NCBI GenBank assembly: GCA_024529925.1
Contig: JAFEUB010000300.1
Location: 475,001-539,000 of the forward strand
Direction: 5' to 3'
Length of the DNA stretch: 64,000 nt
Source of the DNA: Ophthalmolycus amberensis
Lineage: Eukaryota > Chordata > Actinopteri > Perciformes > Zoarcidae
In this document: positions 1 to 10,889 of the stretch, one piece after another
Numbering within the stretch: position 1 is the stretch's first letter
How the letters are laid out: every line of letters begins with the position of its first letter
The notes under the pieces: model-generated
Told to the model about the DNA's origin: nothing
Databases searched by the model: none
What the model saw: the letters and a program-made list of their open reading frames with translations, nothing else
Translations under genes and position numbers: made by a program

Positions 1-48
1 AAAACTCTTCAAACCCACCCCCTCCTCCTACTTCCTCCCTTCTCCCTG

Positions 49-1510
49 ATGAAGAAGGTAAACGATATCAGGTCCTCCTTCTCTCAGCCCCCCTCTCCCT
101 CTCTACCCTATCCAGCTCTTCCCCCTCAGCTCTCCCTCCCCTCTGCATGCCCCATCTTACCCTATCTTGCTCCCCTCTCCCCGAACGAGGTCCTCAAGCT
201 TGTTACATCTAACTGCCCCACCACGTGCTCCCTTGACCCGATCCCCTCCCCTCTTCTTCAGTCTATTGCGACTGAACTCCTTCCTTTCCTCACCCACCTC
301 ATCAACACATCTCTTGTTTCAGGATGCTTTCCCACGGCTTTCAAGACTGCTAGAGTCACCCCCCTTCTGAAGAAACCATCACGTGACCCCTCTGATGTCA
401 AGAACTTCAGACCGGTTTCTCTTCTAACCTTTCTATCCAAAACACTTGAACGTTCTGTCTCTACTCAACTGTCTTCCTATCTCCACCAGAACAACCTCTT
501 GGACCCCCACCAGTCCGGGTTCAAAGTGGGTCACTCGACTGAGACAGCCCTCCTTCCGGTGACGGAGTCGCTTCACGCAGCGAGAGCTAACTCTCTCCTC
601 TGTCCTGATTCTCCTGGACCTGTCTGCAGCGTTTGACACGGTGAACCACCAGATCCTCCTCTCCACCCTCGAGGGGATGGGCGTCTCAGGCTCTGCACTC
701 TCCTTGTTTGCATCCTACCTGACAGGTCGATCCTACCAGGTGACATGGAGGGGGGCCGTGTCGGAACCACGCATGCTGACTACGGGGGTTCCACAAGGTT
801 CAGTCCTGGGCCCCCTTCTCTTCTCGCTCGACACAACATCTCTGGGTTCTGTTATTCGCTCCCATGGCTTCTCTTACCATTGTTATGCCGGTGACACCCA
901 GCTGGTCTTGTCATTTCCTCCCGGGGACACTCAAGTGGAGGCACGCATCGCTGCGTGCTTGGCTGACATCTCGAAGTGGATGACGACACACCACCTCAAC
1001 CTGGACAAAACTGAGCTGCTGTTCCTCCCGGGGAAGGGTTGCCCTCACCGAGACCTGTCCATCACCATTGATGATACCGTGGTGACGCCAACTCGGACTG
1101 TGAGGAACCTGGGTGTGACCCTGGACGACCAACTGTCGTTCTCAGCAAACATTGCATCGGTTACACGCTCCTGCAGATTCCTGCTCTACAACATCAGGAG
1201 GATTCACTTCCTCACTGATGAGACGGAGCAGGTGCTCATCCAGGCTCTTGTCATCTCCCGCCTGGACTACTGCAACTCACTACTTGCTGGAGCCCCGGCG
1301 TCGGCCATCAGACCTCTGGAGCTTGTCCAGAAAGCTGCAGCTCGCCTGGTGTTCAATCGCCCCAAGTTCTCCCAAACAACTTCCCTTCTCTGTTCTCTAC
1401 ACTGGCTCCCTGTAAGAGCATCCAGGTTAAGACTCTGGTGCTAGTCTACAGGGCACTGAAAGGAACAGCTCCTTCCTATCTCCAGACCATGGTCAAGCCC
1501 TACACCCCCG
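49..1510 (+). pseudogene. Broken L2 reverse transcriptase reading frame
   Basis: These are the decayed ORF2 remnants of the L2 element. The first frame (49-636) ends just before the core palm motif. The second (641-1444) resumes in another frame with the DTVNHQILL region, the mutated YAGD box and the thumb region. A further shift follows near 1440. The element cannot encode a working enzyme. Confidence 0.8.
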
Positions 1511-1716
1511 CCTGACCACTTCGCTCTGCTGCCTCGGGGAGATTGGTTGCCTCGGGGCGATTGGTTGCCCCGTCGCTCAGAGGTCCCTGCGGCCAATCGA
1601 CACAGGCTGAAAACTCACCTCTTCAAGAAGTGCTACCCTGAGCCTTCCACTTAGCACTTATTGTATTCTTATTAGTTTGTTTCTGTACTTTTGCTCTGGT
1701 TCATGCTCTTACATGC

Positions 1717-1999
1717 TGTCACGACCTGGCTCTGACAGCCATGACCTAATCAGGGAGACGCAGACAGTTTACCAAAAGCAAAGAGTTTTATTCGACATAA
1801 ACAACGACAACGACAAATGGTGGTTGGAACGAGCCGTCCTCGTTCCTCCACGGGGTGATAAGAGAGCGTTGCCAGGAAGGCGGAGCCTTATAGTGGAAGC
1901 GCACTGGGCCCAGGTGCCTCCATTTAGGGCAATCACCACCTCTGGTACCTGCTGGCTTAAAGGAACATACACAAGTAACCCAGATAGGGAACCGTCACA
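1717..1999. mobile_element. Probable solo LTR inside the L2 3' end
   Basis: A 283-bp segment starting TGTCACGACC and ending CCGTCACA interrupts the L2 sequence. The uninterrupted L2 copy near 62265 reads straight through this point. The TG...CA termini and flanking CATGC/GATGC (a 5-bp duplication with one mismatch) fit a solo LTR of a Ty3/gypsy or related element. No internal coding region remains. Family not identified. Confidence 0.6.
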
Positions 2000-3458
2000 G
2001 ATGCTCGTTTAAAAAAGGAGATGCACTTATGACTTCTGGTGACTAGTAGTTCTCTCTAATACCGATGTTGAATACACTTATTGTAAGTCGCTGTGGATGA
2101 AAGCGTCTGCTAAATGACTGTAATGTAATGTAGGTCCACCTGTCCACCTGCAGTGTAGATCTAAGATAAGATAAGATAAGATAATCCTTTATTAGTCCCG
2201 CAGTGGGGACATTTACAGGATCACAGCAGCAAAGTGGACAGTGCAACAAGGTACATGGTAAAAAGAAACAAAAGCAGCAAGTATTATAAATAAGTAATAA
2301 ACAGTAAAGAATATCAACTAATAAAAAGTACAAAAATCCACAATAACTAAATATAACTTAAAATAAAATAAAATAAAATATATACAGACAGCGTATTTTT
2401 ATTGCACAGTGTAATTATTGCACAGATTTTTTATAGTGTTGTGTGGTCTACTGGGAGCACAGCTGGTTGTGCAGCCTGACAGCAGCAGGAAGGAAGGACC
2501 TGCGGTACCTCTCCTTTACACACCGGGGGTGAATCAGCCGGTGGCTGAAGGAGCTGCACAGAGCTGCCAGGGCGTCCCGCATGGGGTGGGAGCTGTTGTT
2601 CATCAGGGATGATAGTTTAGCCATCACCCTCCTGTCTCCCACCACCTCCACCGTATCCAGTGGACACCCCAGCACACCACTGGCCTTCTTGACAAGTTTG
2701 TTGAGTCTGTTCCTGTCGGCTGTCGAGATGCTGCTGCCCCAGCAGACCACTCCATAGAAGATGGCTGATGCCACCACGGAGTCAAAGAAGGTCCTCCCTG
2801 CACTCCAAAATACCTGAGTCTCCTCAGCAGATAGTCTGCTCTGACCCCTTTTATAGAGTGCGTGTATATGGTCAGTCCAGTCCAGTATATTGTTCAAGTG
2901 AACACCCAGGTACTTATAAGATCTCACAATCTCAATGTCCGTTCCCTGGATGTTCACTGGTGTCGGAAGAGAGTGTTTACCCCGGTGGAAGCCCACCACC
3001 AGCTCTTTGGTTTTACCAGAGTTGATCTGGAGGTGGTTCCGCTGGCACCATCCTATGAAGTCCTGGTTCAGTTCCTTGTATTACTTGTCATCACCGGCAG
3101 AAATGAGGCCGAAGATTGCAGAGTCGTCAGAGAACATTTGCAGGTGGCAGTTTGCAGAGTCGTGTTTAAAGTCCGAGGTGTATATTGTGAAGAAGAATGG
3201 AGCTAGGACGGTTCCTTGTGGGGCCCCCGTGCTGCGGGACACCAGGTCAGACTCACACTCCCGTATCCGCACATACTGTGGACGGTTGGTGAGGTAGTCC
3301 AAGATCCATGCAGTGAGGTGGTGGTCCACCCCGGTCTGCTCCAGCTTGTCCATCAGAAGCAAAGGCTGGATGGTGTTGAAGGCACTGGAGAAATAAAAAA
3401 ACATGACTCTCAAAGTGCTTCCAGCCTTTTCCAGGTGAGAAAGGCATCTGTGTAGCAG

Positions 3459-4552
3459 GCAGGGGCGGACTGGGGGAAAAAAGTGGCCCGGGAGTTACTG
3501 TCAGACCGGCCCACTCAATACACGGCGCGTTGCCCACTCAATGCATCGCACGTATAACAAACACGTCAGGACAGCTTATTTGTGTCACCCACACAGGGAA
3601 TTCAGTATAATATAATCATATAATAATATGCTGTATAATATAATGATATATATATATCATATTGTAGGGGACGACCGAATTCACGGGGCCCCTTTAAGGA
3701 AAGGGGCGTAACCCTGGTGACAGAGGGGGTTAAAGGGTGACAGGAAGTGAATGTGTTTTATGTTTTGTATGGATGGAAATAAACGGCCACAAGGTGCAGC
3801 CAAAGGGAATACTCGACTCCTTGTTTGTTTCCACACACCTACAATATAATAATATATATATCATATAATAATATATATATCACATAATATATATATCATA
3901 TAATAATATTCACTATAATATAAAACACACTCACATATATATGATGTATTAATAAATATATATCATGTCTCAGCAGGTGCTTCATGTCTCTCACTCCCTA
4001 ACTGTCCGTGCTGGATCTGTCCCCATTGTTTTAAAATGCTAAATAAGTTATTAGCATGACGTCATCCAGCTAGCTAACCTGTCTGGTGTTCAGCTAGTGG
4101 AGAAGCTTCATGTGCTGCTTCCCGTTCCCGCTAGTCTGCTGTCTGATTGTGCAGTTTCTCCGCCAAAGTTCTCCTCTCAAACGGCTCTTGGAGGAGCAGC
4201 GCTCGCGCAAATAGGCAGAGGCAGCAAATAGATTCTGCCCCAAGCTGAATCTATTTGAGGATGCTGATTGGCTAAATTGTATGTCACTCATTTATATCTT
4301 TAATCAGCATTAAAGCCTCGTTGGCTAAACTGCTTCATAGACCCGCCTCTTTGGGGCAGATTGCATGCTGGGTGTGTGTGTGTGTGTGTGTAGGGCTCAC
4401 AGATGAAACCATGAGTGTGAATACAGATCGCGAGGAGTAGTATAAATATCAAGTCAGCTATTCTTGACTTTAAGTATTGGAGTAAATTTAACGTGTTCTG
4501 TGAAGCATAGAATACAGTCGGGGTCGGCGATCTCAGAGCGAGGGCCATTGCA
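3459..4552. other. AT-rich segment interrupting the Rex1-like LINE
   Basis: The segment begins CAGGGGCGGACTGG at 3460, a terminal sequence typical of hAT-type DNA transposons. I could not find a matching inverted end, so it may be a one-ended remnant. It contains a solo LTR (3663-3843), ATATAA-rich low-complexity sequence (3600-3960) and a GT run near 4372-4392. No gene is visible. Confidence 0.4.
3663..3843 (+). mobile_element. Solo LTR, 181 bp
   Basis: Starts TGTAGGGGACGACC and ends CACACCTACA (TG...CA with inverted TGTAGG/CCTACA ends). It carries an AATAAA polyadenylation signal at 3778-3783 and is flanked by ATAT on both sides, a possible 4-bp target duplication, although the flanks are themselves AT repeats. 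It fits a short Ty3/gypsy-like solo LTR. Family not identified. Confidence 0.6.
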
Positions 4553-4775
4553 CTTACTAAAGAGTAAGTTCAGGTCATTCTCCCACTCTTGGTCCCCGTA
4601 GTCTGTTGGTTGGGCCCCTTGTAGCCAGACATCTCCTTGAGGCCCTTCCAGACCCTGCAGATGTTGTTCTGCTGCAGCTGGTCCTCCATCTTTGTCCTGT
4701 AGATTTTTTTTCCCTTCCCTGATCTTCCTCCTCAGCTCCCTCTGTACAGTCTTCAGCTCCTCCTTGTTTCTTGAT

Positions 4776-5380
4776 CTAAAGATACCTGTCTACCTGTCCA
4801 TCTACAGTGTAGGTTTACCTGTCTACCTGCAGTGAGTTCATGAATGAAAGCCACTCAGGTACGCTGCTGTGTTCTCTTTATATCATGTGATCCTTTTACT
4901 TTTATAATTATGAGTTTAAAAAAAGTACTTTCTGTCTGAACACACATTTACAATAACCGATCAATCAATCAAAGAGCGTTTCCAGTTTGTCTCCATTTAT
5001 TGATTTAATTCACAGACAAAAGTTAAAGAGCTTCAGATCGTTTACATCTCAAGTCACAGAAGAACGTTTCAGTTACATTTTATTTTGAAGGCCGTGTAGT
5101 TAGAGGTTCAGTTTCCTGTAAAACAGCTGATACAAATAGTGTGTTATGGTTTCATCAATCTTTTAATAATCAATCAATCAATCAGCAGGAAAACATTTCT
5201 TTACACATAAATATTGATCTGTGATAAGTGTTCAGTACGAATGTATTGATCAGAAGACTGATGAATGTATTTGTCAGATGACTGAATGTATTGATCAGAT
5301 TGAATATATTGATCAGACTGTTAAATAAGCTCTTGTTACATGTTTCAGCCACAGGGGGTGCCGTAGAGCTGCAGCACTCT
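4776..5380. other. No gene seen; 3' flank of cd59
   Basis: AT-rich unique-looking sequence with scattered ATTGATCAG repeats (5160-5320). I see no coding exon. The part next to 5380 is expected to hold the cd59 3' untranslated region. Confidence 0.4.
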
Positions 5381-7764
5381 TCAGTGGATGCACCACCACA
5401 TGACTGCCGCTGAGGTCAGCAGACCAATCACAGAGCTCGCTGCAGAGGAGGGGGCGGAGTTACACAGGTCAGAGTTGCAGCACTTGAAGGTGAAACTGGA
5501 AACCTGTAAAGATCGATACAGTTGTTGATCAGAGACGTTATTCCCACCAGACTCCTAAAGAATGTTCAAATATTTTTCAGCGGCACGTTTCTGGACATGG
5601 AGTCCAGGACCACCTGAGTCCTGGACCACCCGAGTACAGGACCAACCGAGTCCAGGACCACCCGAGTCCTGGACCACCCGAGTACAGGACCAACCGAGTC
5701 CAGGACCAACCGAGTCCAGGACCAACCGAGTCCAGGACCACCTGAGTCCTGGACCACCCGAGTACAGGACCAACCGAGTCCAGGACCACCCGAGTCCAGG
5801 ACCACCCGAGTACAGGACCAACCGAGTCCAGGACCACCCGAGTCCTGGACCACCCGAGTACAGGACCAACCGAGTCCAGGACCAACCGAGTCCAGGACCA
5901 CCTGAGTCCAGGTGCACCTGTGAGGTCATCACCTGAGTGAATGACCTGAAGTCTACAGGAACTTTATCTTCATGAAGAACTTCCAACAGGTGAGTCTCTG
6001 TGCTCACAGCTGTGGTTGCAATGGTTTGTAAGAGTAGAGTAGAGTAGAATAAAGAAGAGTAGTTGTTACCTGGGGGAACATCTGGGCCAGGCGGCCGTAC
6101 TCACAGTCTGAATACTTCAGACACTGATGGTAAGTCATTCCACCTGCAGAACAATAGAAACAGTAGAATCTCAGTAGAATATCTGAGTTAGTTCAAAGCT
6201 GATCGGTTTCTTCAGGATCCTGAGGACATGAATGCACAGGTAGAGGTACAGGTACAGGTAGAGGGACAGGTGTACAGGTAGAAGTCGAGGTAGAGGTTGA
6301 GGTACAGGTACAGGTAGAGGGACAGGTGTACAGGTTGAGGTCGAGGTAGAGGTACAGGTAGAGGTACAGGAAGAGGTACAGGAAGAGGCACAGGTAGAGG
6401 TACAGGTGTACAGGTAGAGGTATAGGAAGAGGTCGAGGTACAGGTAGAGGTACAGGAAGAGGTACAGGAACAGGCACAGGCAGAGGTACAGGTGTACAGG
6501 TAGAGGTACAGGAAGAGGTACAGGTGTACAGGAAGAGGTACAGGTAGAGGCACAGGTGTACAGGAAGAGGCACAGGTACAGGTAGAGGGACAGGTGTACA
6601 GGTAGATGTACAGGAAGAGGTACAGGTAGAGGTACAGGTCTAGGTAGAGGTACAGGTGTACAGGAAGAGGTCTAGGTAGAGGTACAGGTACAGGTACAAG
6701 TGTACAGTACAGGTATAGGTAGAGGTAGATGTACAGGTCTATGTAGAGGTACAAGTGTACAGTACAGGTACAGGTATAGGTAGAGGTACAGGTCTAGGTA
6801 CAGGTACAAATGTACAGTATAGGTCTAGGTAGAGGTACAGGTACAGGTCTAGGTAGAGGTACAGGTGTACAGGAAGAGGAACAGAGGTACAGGTCTAGGT
6901 ACAGGTACAAGTGTACAGTACAGGTCTAGGTAGAGGTACAGGTCTAGGTAGAGGTACAGGTGTACAGGTGTACAGGTGTACAGGTACAGGTACAGGTACA
7001 GGTAGAGGTAGATGTACAGGTCTAGGTAGAGGTACAGGTGTACAGGTGTAGAGGTACCTCTCTCGCTGAGTGTGAGACAGGCGTCGTCATAGCTACACTC
7101 TCTCTGCTTGGAGCAGCTGGCTGTGTAGTCCGTACAGCTGAAGCAGCGGATGGCTGATCCTGAAACAGAGAACTACAGTTCAGGACTGTGAGGGACCTGG
7201 TCCTGGTTTTATGATCCATGTTTATCTCAGACATGAAACAGTGAAGTCAGTGGGAACAAAAGAGAGAGACCTCGTCTATCCTGTGTGTGTTTATTTTGCC
7301 AGTAATTTAAGAACAATTCTGTCTTTAGTGACGATATGAAACAAGATGGTAATAAAAACATGACTGATTATTGATTTCAGAATATGAATATTATATAATA
7401 TATTAAATAAATCATTTATCTTTAGATAATAATCAGATAAATGTTCAACACAGTCGAGTTCGTCTTTACAAGATCCTTCATGTTTTTAACCCCAGTTTAC
7501 CACAAATGATATATAAATGATATATATTTTATAATGACTCGATTAGATATCTGTCTTTCTGTCTATCTGTTTAGAATTTAAGTTGTTGATTCTTTAAATT
7601 CAGATGTATTTTCTGGATCAGAATCAATGTGACTGAAACCAGTTTCATAGCTAGTTTAGATAAAAGAATCTGTTTAAAGAGATGGAATCTACATTGAGAT
7701 CAAACGTACCCAGTCCGATCAGAGCGGAGCAGAACACCAGAAAGATACCCAGGGAGCGCTTCAT
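5381..7764 (-). CDS. cd59: CD59-like GPI-anchored complement regulator
   Basis: Four coding exons on the minus strand: 7710-7764, 7058-7159, 6070-6143 and 5381-5503 give 117 residues (human CD59 has 128). Residues 1-19 are a signal peptide. Residues 20-92 form one Ly6/uPAR three-finger domain with ten cysteines (24, 27, 34, 40, 46, 60, 66, 85, 86, 91), ending in the diagnostic CCNSDLCN motif. A Ser/Ala-rich stretch and hydrophobic tail follow, as expected for a GPI anchor. In other vertebrates CD59 blocks C9 polymerisation in the membrane attack complex at the cell surface. The cysteine spacing and exon phases fit CD59 better than other Ly6 members, but function is inferred. Introns 2 and 3 are filled with minisatellites; the intron 2 array starts right at the donor. 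Confidence 0.85.
5586..5925. repeat. 16-bp minisatellite in cd59 intron 3
   Basis: About 21 tandem copies of CGAGTCCAGGACCAAC and close variants (GTCCTGGACC, GTACAGGACC). The 16-bp unit keeps all six frames partly open, which produces spurious long frames with a 16-residue period. Confidence 0.9.
6232..7057. repeat. Hexamer-based array starting at the cd59 exon 2 donor
   Basis: About 820 bp built from AGGTAC, AGGTAG and AGGTGT hexamers (GTACCT/CTACCT on the gene strand). On the gene strand the array begins exactly at the splice donor (GTACCTCTACACCTGTACAC), so the intron's first bases are the repeat unit itself. Confidence 0.9.
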
Positions 7765-9300
7765 TTTCACCTCAGCACAGCTCACACATCTGAATGTGAG
7801 AGTCCACAGCAGCACATTCATCCATGAGGAGACAAAGACATCAACAAAGTGTAAATAACAGTGTTCAGTACTGTGTGTACTCACCCAGCTGCAGCAGTAA
7901 CAGGAATACTCTTGTTCAGCAGTACTTTGGTTCTTGTTGATGTTGAGCAGAGCACAGAGTAAAGACTCAGACTTTGCCTGACAGCTGAGTGGAGCTGAGA
8001 GGCCACGCCCCCTGGGAGGAGCCTGTAGATACACTTTAGAAAAACTTTGATTGTTTTCTGTTTTTACTTTGATTCTCATCAGTTTGACTGGAGGATGTAC
8101 ATGTATACTTATAGATATACTCATACTTATACACATACTGATACATGTACAAATATTTCTACATATACTCATATTCATACTTATACAAATACATATACAT
8201 AAACTTATGCTTATACTTTTACATATACAAATACTTACATCTATACTTTTACTCATATTCATACTTATACTTATGCTTGTACTTATACATATTCATAAAC
8301 CTATACTTATACTAATGCATATACTTAGACTCATACTTATACTAATACATACACATAAACCTATACTCATACTCATACTTACATATACATACAGTCAGGT
8401 TAGTGTCCTCCTCCAGATCATCTCTATCTTTTAGTCATTTTGCATCTTTCTTGACATCATTTTATGAAGGTTTCGTGTCTCTTTGTGTCTTTGTGGTGGT
8501 TTAGTGTATTTTTCTCTATTTGTGGTTGTTTTCTGTCTCTTTGTGGTCATTTGCATCCTCTTGTGTCCCCCTGTACCTGACTCTCTCTGCCTGACCATCA
8601 TCGCATCACAAAACCTCGGTGGTGGTGATGATGATGATGGTGAAGATGATGATGATGATGGTGGTGAAGATGGTGATGATGGTGGTGGAAGAGAGGCTCT
8701 GTGTTGTGGCGTTTATCTCAGTGCAGAAGAAGAAAAGCTGCAGTGTTTTGTCCTGGAACGACCCAGAAACAAAGAGAGCTCAGAGACAAACAATCAGCTT
8801 CAGTCTGAATGGAGACAAAGAGCAGAGGAGGTCAGAGACACGAGGACAGAGGACACGAGGACAGAGGACGTGTTCAGGCTGCAGCACAGCGGCCGCATTC
8901 AAACACCATCATCATCATCATCATCACACCACTCTCATCAAACATTCATTTAAAGCTCAGCTAACTTCCCCTGAAGAAACCCCAAAATACTAATGAATCA
9001 ACAAAGAGGTCAAAGGTCATCAACTCAGTTTAATGTAATAAAGACATTTTAAATAGGATGTTGTTTGTCTCTTTGTTGCTGCTTGTGTCTCCTCTGACAT
9101 AACATTAATAATAACAGGAGGTGATGAAGCTGCTTTCTGAAGAAAAACCGAGTTCAATGAACAGTCAGTCAGTGAGTGATGTCATCGCTCTGCCAGCTGC
9201 TGATTGGTCCACAGACAGCAGGTGAGCGGGCCGACAGGTGAGAAGCAGCTGTGATGATAAATGAAACCTTCATCAATAATTCATCATCTTCACTTTGTGT
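7765..9300. other. cd59/dytn divergent intergenic region
   Basis: Between the divergent cd59 and dytn genes. It holds hexamer-like ACTTATACATA repeats (8095-8396), a GATGATG trinucleotide tract (8616-8695), a CAT-repeat (8906-8930) and otherwise plain sequence. A CCAAT box in reverse (ATTGG, near 9205) lies upstream of the likely dytn first exon. Long open frames here (8483-8993) are low-complexity and lack gene features. Confidence 0.5.
8095..8396. repeat. ACTTATACATA-type short tandem repeats
   Basis: Degenerate hexamer array of TATACT/TACATA/CTCATA words over about 300 bp. Confidence 0.8.
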
Positions 9301-9346
9301 CTTTAACAGAAGAACAAGTTTGTTTTTAGACTCCGGACGACTGAAC
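9300..9346 (+). other. Possible noncoding first exon of dytn
   Basis: The sequence CTGAAC|GTGAGTTT at 9341-9353 is a good splice donor. The coding exon at 10890 is preceded by an acceptor (TTTTCAG, ending 10878). This suggests an untranslated exon ending at 9346, with the 10-bp minisatellite as intron 1. Transcript evidence would be needed to confirm it. Confidence 0.4.
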
Positions 9347-9361
9347 GTGAGTTTATTTCTA

Positions 9362-10813
9362 TTATAGTCTCTCGTATTCTGTAGTAGTCTTTAGTATTAT
9401 CTAGTATTCTGAAGTATTCTGTAGTATTCTGTAGTATTCTGTCGTATTATCTAGTGTTCTCTAGTATTCTGTAGTATTCTGTAGTATTCTGTCGTGTTCT
9501 CTAGTATTCTGTCGTATTATCTAGTGTTCTCTAGTATTCTGTAGTATTCTGTCGTATTATCTAGTGTTCTGTAGTATTCTGTAGTATTCTGTCGTATTAT
9601 CTAGTGTTCTCTAGTATTCTTAAGTGTTCTCTAGTATTCTGTAGTAGTCTTTAGTATTCTGTAGTATTCTTTGGTATTCTGTAGTATTCTGTAGTATTCT
9701 TTAGTTTTCTTTCGTGTTCTCTAGTATTCTGTAGTGTTCTCTAGTATTCTGTAGTGTTCTCTAGTATCATCTAGTATTCTGTAGTGTTCTCTAGTATTCT
9801 TTAGTGTTCTCCAGTATTCTGTAGTGTTCTCTAGTATTATCTAGTATTCTTTAGTGTTCTCTAGTATTCTGAAGTGTTCTCTCGTATTCTGTAGTGTTCT
9901 CTAGTATTCTTTAGTGTTCTCTAGTATTCTGTAGTGTTCTCTCGTATTCTTTAGTATTCTTTAGTGTTCTCTAGTGTTCTCTAGTATTCTGTAGTGTTCT
10001 CTAGTATTCTGTAGTGTTCTCTAGTATCATCTAGTATTCTGTAGTGTTCTCTAGTATCATCTAGTATTCTGTAGTGTTCTCTAGTGTTCTCTAGTGTTCT
10101 CTAGTATCATCTAGTATTCTGTAGTGTTCTCTAGTATCATCTAGTATTCTGTAGTGTTCTCTAGTATTCTTTAGTGTTCTCTAGTATTCTGTAGTGTTCT
10201 CTAGTATTCTTTAGTGTTCTCTAGTATTCTGTAGTGTTCTCTAGTATTCTTTAGTGTGCTCTAGTGTTCTCTAGTATTCTCTAGTATTCTGTAGTGTTCT
10301 CTAGTATTCTGTAGTGTTCTCCAGTATTCTGTAGTGTTCTCTAGTATCATCTAGTATTCTGTAGTGTTCTCTAGTATTCTTTAGTGTTCTCCAGTATTCT
10401 GTAGTGTTCTCTAGTATTATCTAGTGTTCTTTAGTGTTCTCTAGTATTCTGAAGTGTTCTCTAGTATTCTGTAGTGTTCTCTAGTATTCTCTAGTATTCT
10501 GTAGTGTTCTCTAGTATTCTGTAGTGTTCTCTAGTATTCTTTAGTGTTCTCTAGTATTCTGTAGTGTTCTCTAGTATTCTCTAGTATTCTGTAGTGTTCT
10601 CTAGTATTCTGTAGTGTTCTCTAGTATTACCGAGTATTCTCTAGTGTTCTCTAGTATTCTCTAGTACTCTGTAGTATTCTCTAGTACTCTGTAGTATTCT
10701 CTAGTATTCTCTAGTATTACCTAGTATTCTCTAGTGTTCTCTAGTATTCTCTAGTACTCTCTAGTGTTCTCTAGTATTCTCTAGTACTCTGTAGTATTCT
10801 CTAGTATTCTGTC
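9362..10813. repeat. 10-bp minisatellite upstream of the dytn start codon
   Basis: About 145 copies of a decamer, CTAGTATTCT / GTAGTGTTCT and variants, over 1.45 kb. Higher-order alternation (CTAGTATTCT then GTAGTGTTCT) is clear from about 9720 to 10620. It probably lies within dytn intron 1. Confidence 0.95.
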
Positions 10814-10889
10814 GTAATAATACTTTATGTAATCATATTTCATAATGTTATTCATTTCCCTGATTACTTTGTTTTCAGGTGACGTCCTC

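Larger units (their letters stand above)
1..2133 (+). mobile_element. L2-clade LINE, 3' part (reverse transcriptase and tail)
   Basis: This is the 3' part of an L2-type non-LTR retrotransposon on the plus strand. Reading frames at 49-636 and 641-1444 together encode a reverse transcriptase, with the LKP-type finger region, an FRPVSLL motif, a GVPQGSVLGPLLF block and a C-terminal region ending near 1500. The two frames are separated by a frameshift near 636-641. The catalytic box reads YAGD instead of YADD, so the copy is dead. The tail at 2080-2133 has the GCGTCTGCTAAATG end shared by fish L2 elements and their partner SINEs. A second fragment of the same family lies at 61506-62650. The left end is cut by the window edge. 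A solo LTR sits in the 3' untranslated part. Confidence 0.85.
2161..4775 (-). mobile_element. Rex1-like (CR1-group) LINE, minus strand, internally interrupted
   Basis: The plus-strand left end (2161-2185) is a GATAA-repeat tail followed by the reverse complement of the 'ACTAATAAAGGATTATC' LINE terminus. Reading on the minus strand, 3457-2448 encodes reverse transcriptase motifs (SSAFNTIQP, STGAPQGTVLAP, SDDSAI, YKYLGVHLNN), with several frame breaks. A second piece at 4553-4775 encodes the region upstream of the RT domain (KEELKTVQRELRRKIREGK). Both ends carry GATCTAA next to GATA (near 2156 and 4770), so this looks like one insertion later split and partly deleted between 3458 and 4552. The better-preserved relative is at 28644-30155. 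Confidence 0.75.

Noticed and set aside
8483..8993. 156- and 124-codon frames
   Set aside because: Based on GATGAT and CAT repeats; no splice partners or recognisable domain, and it lies in the cd59-dytn spacer.
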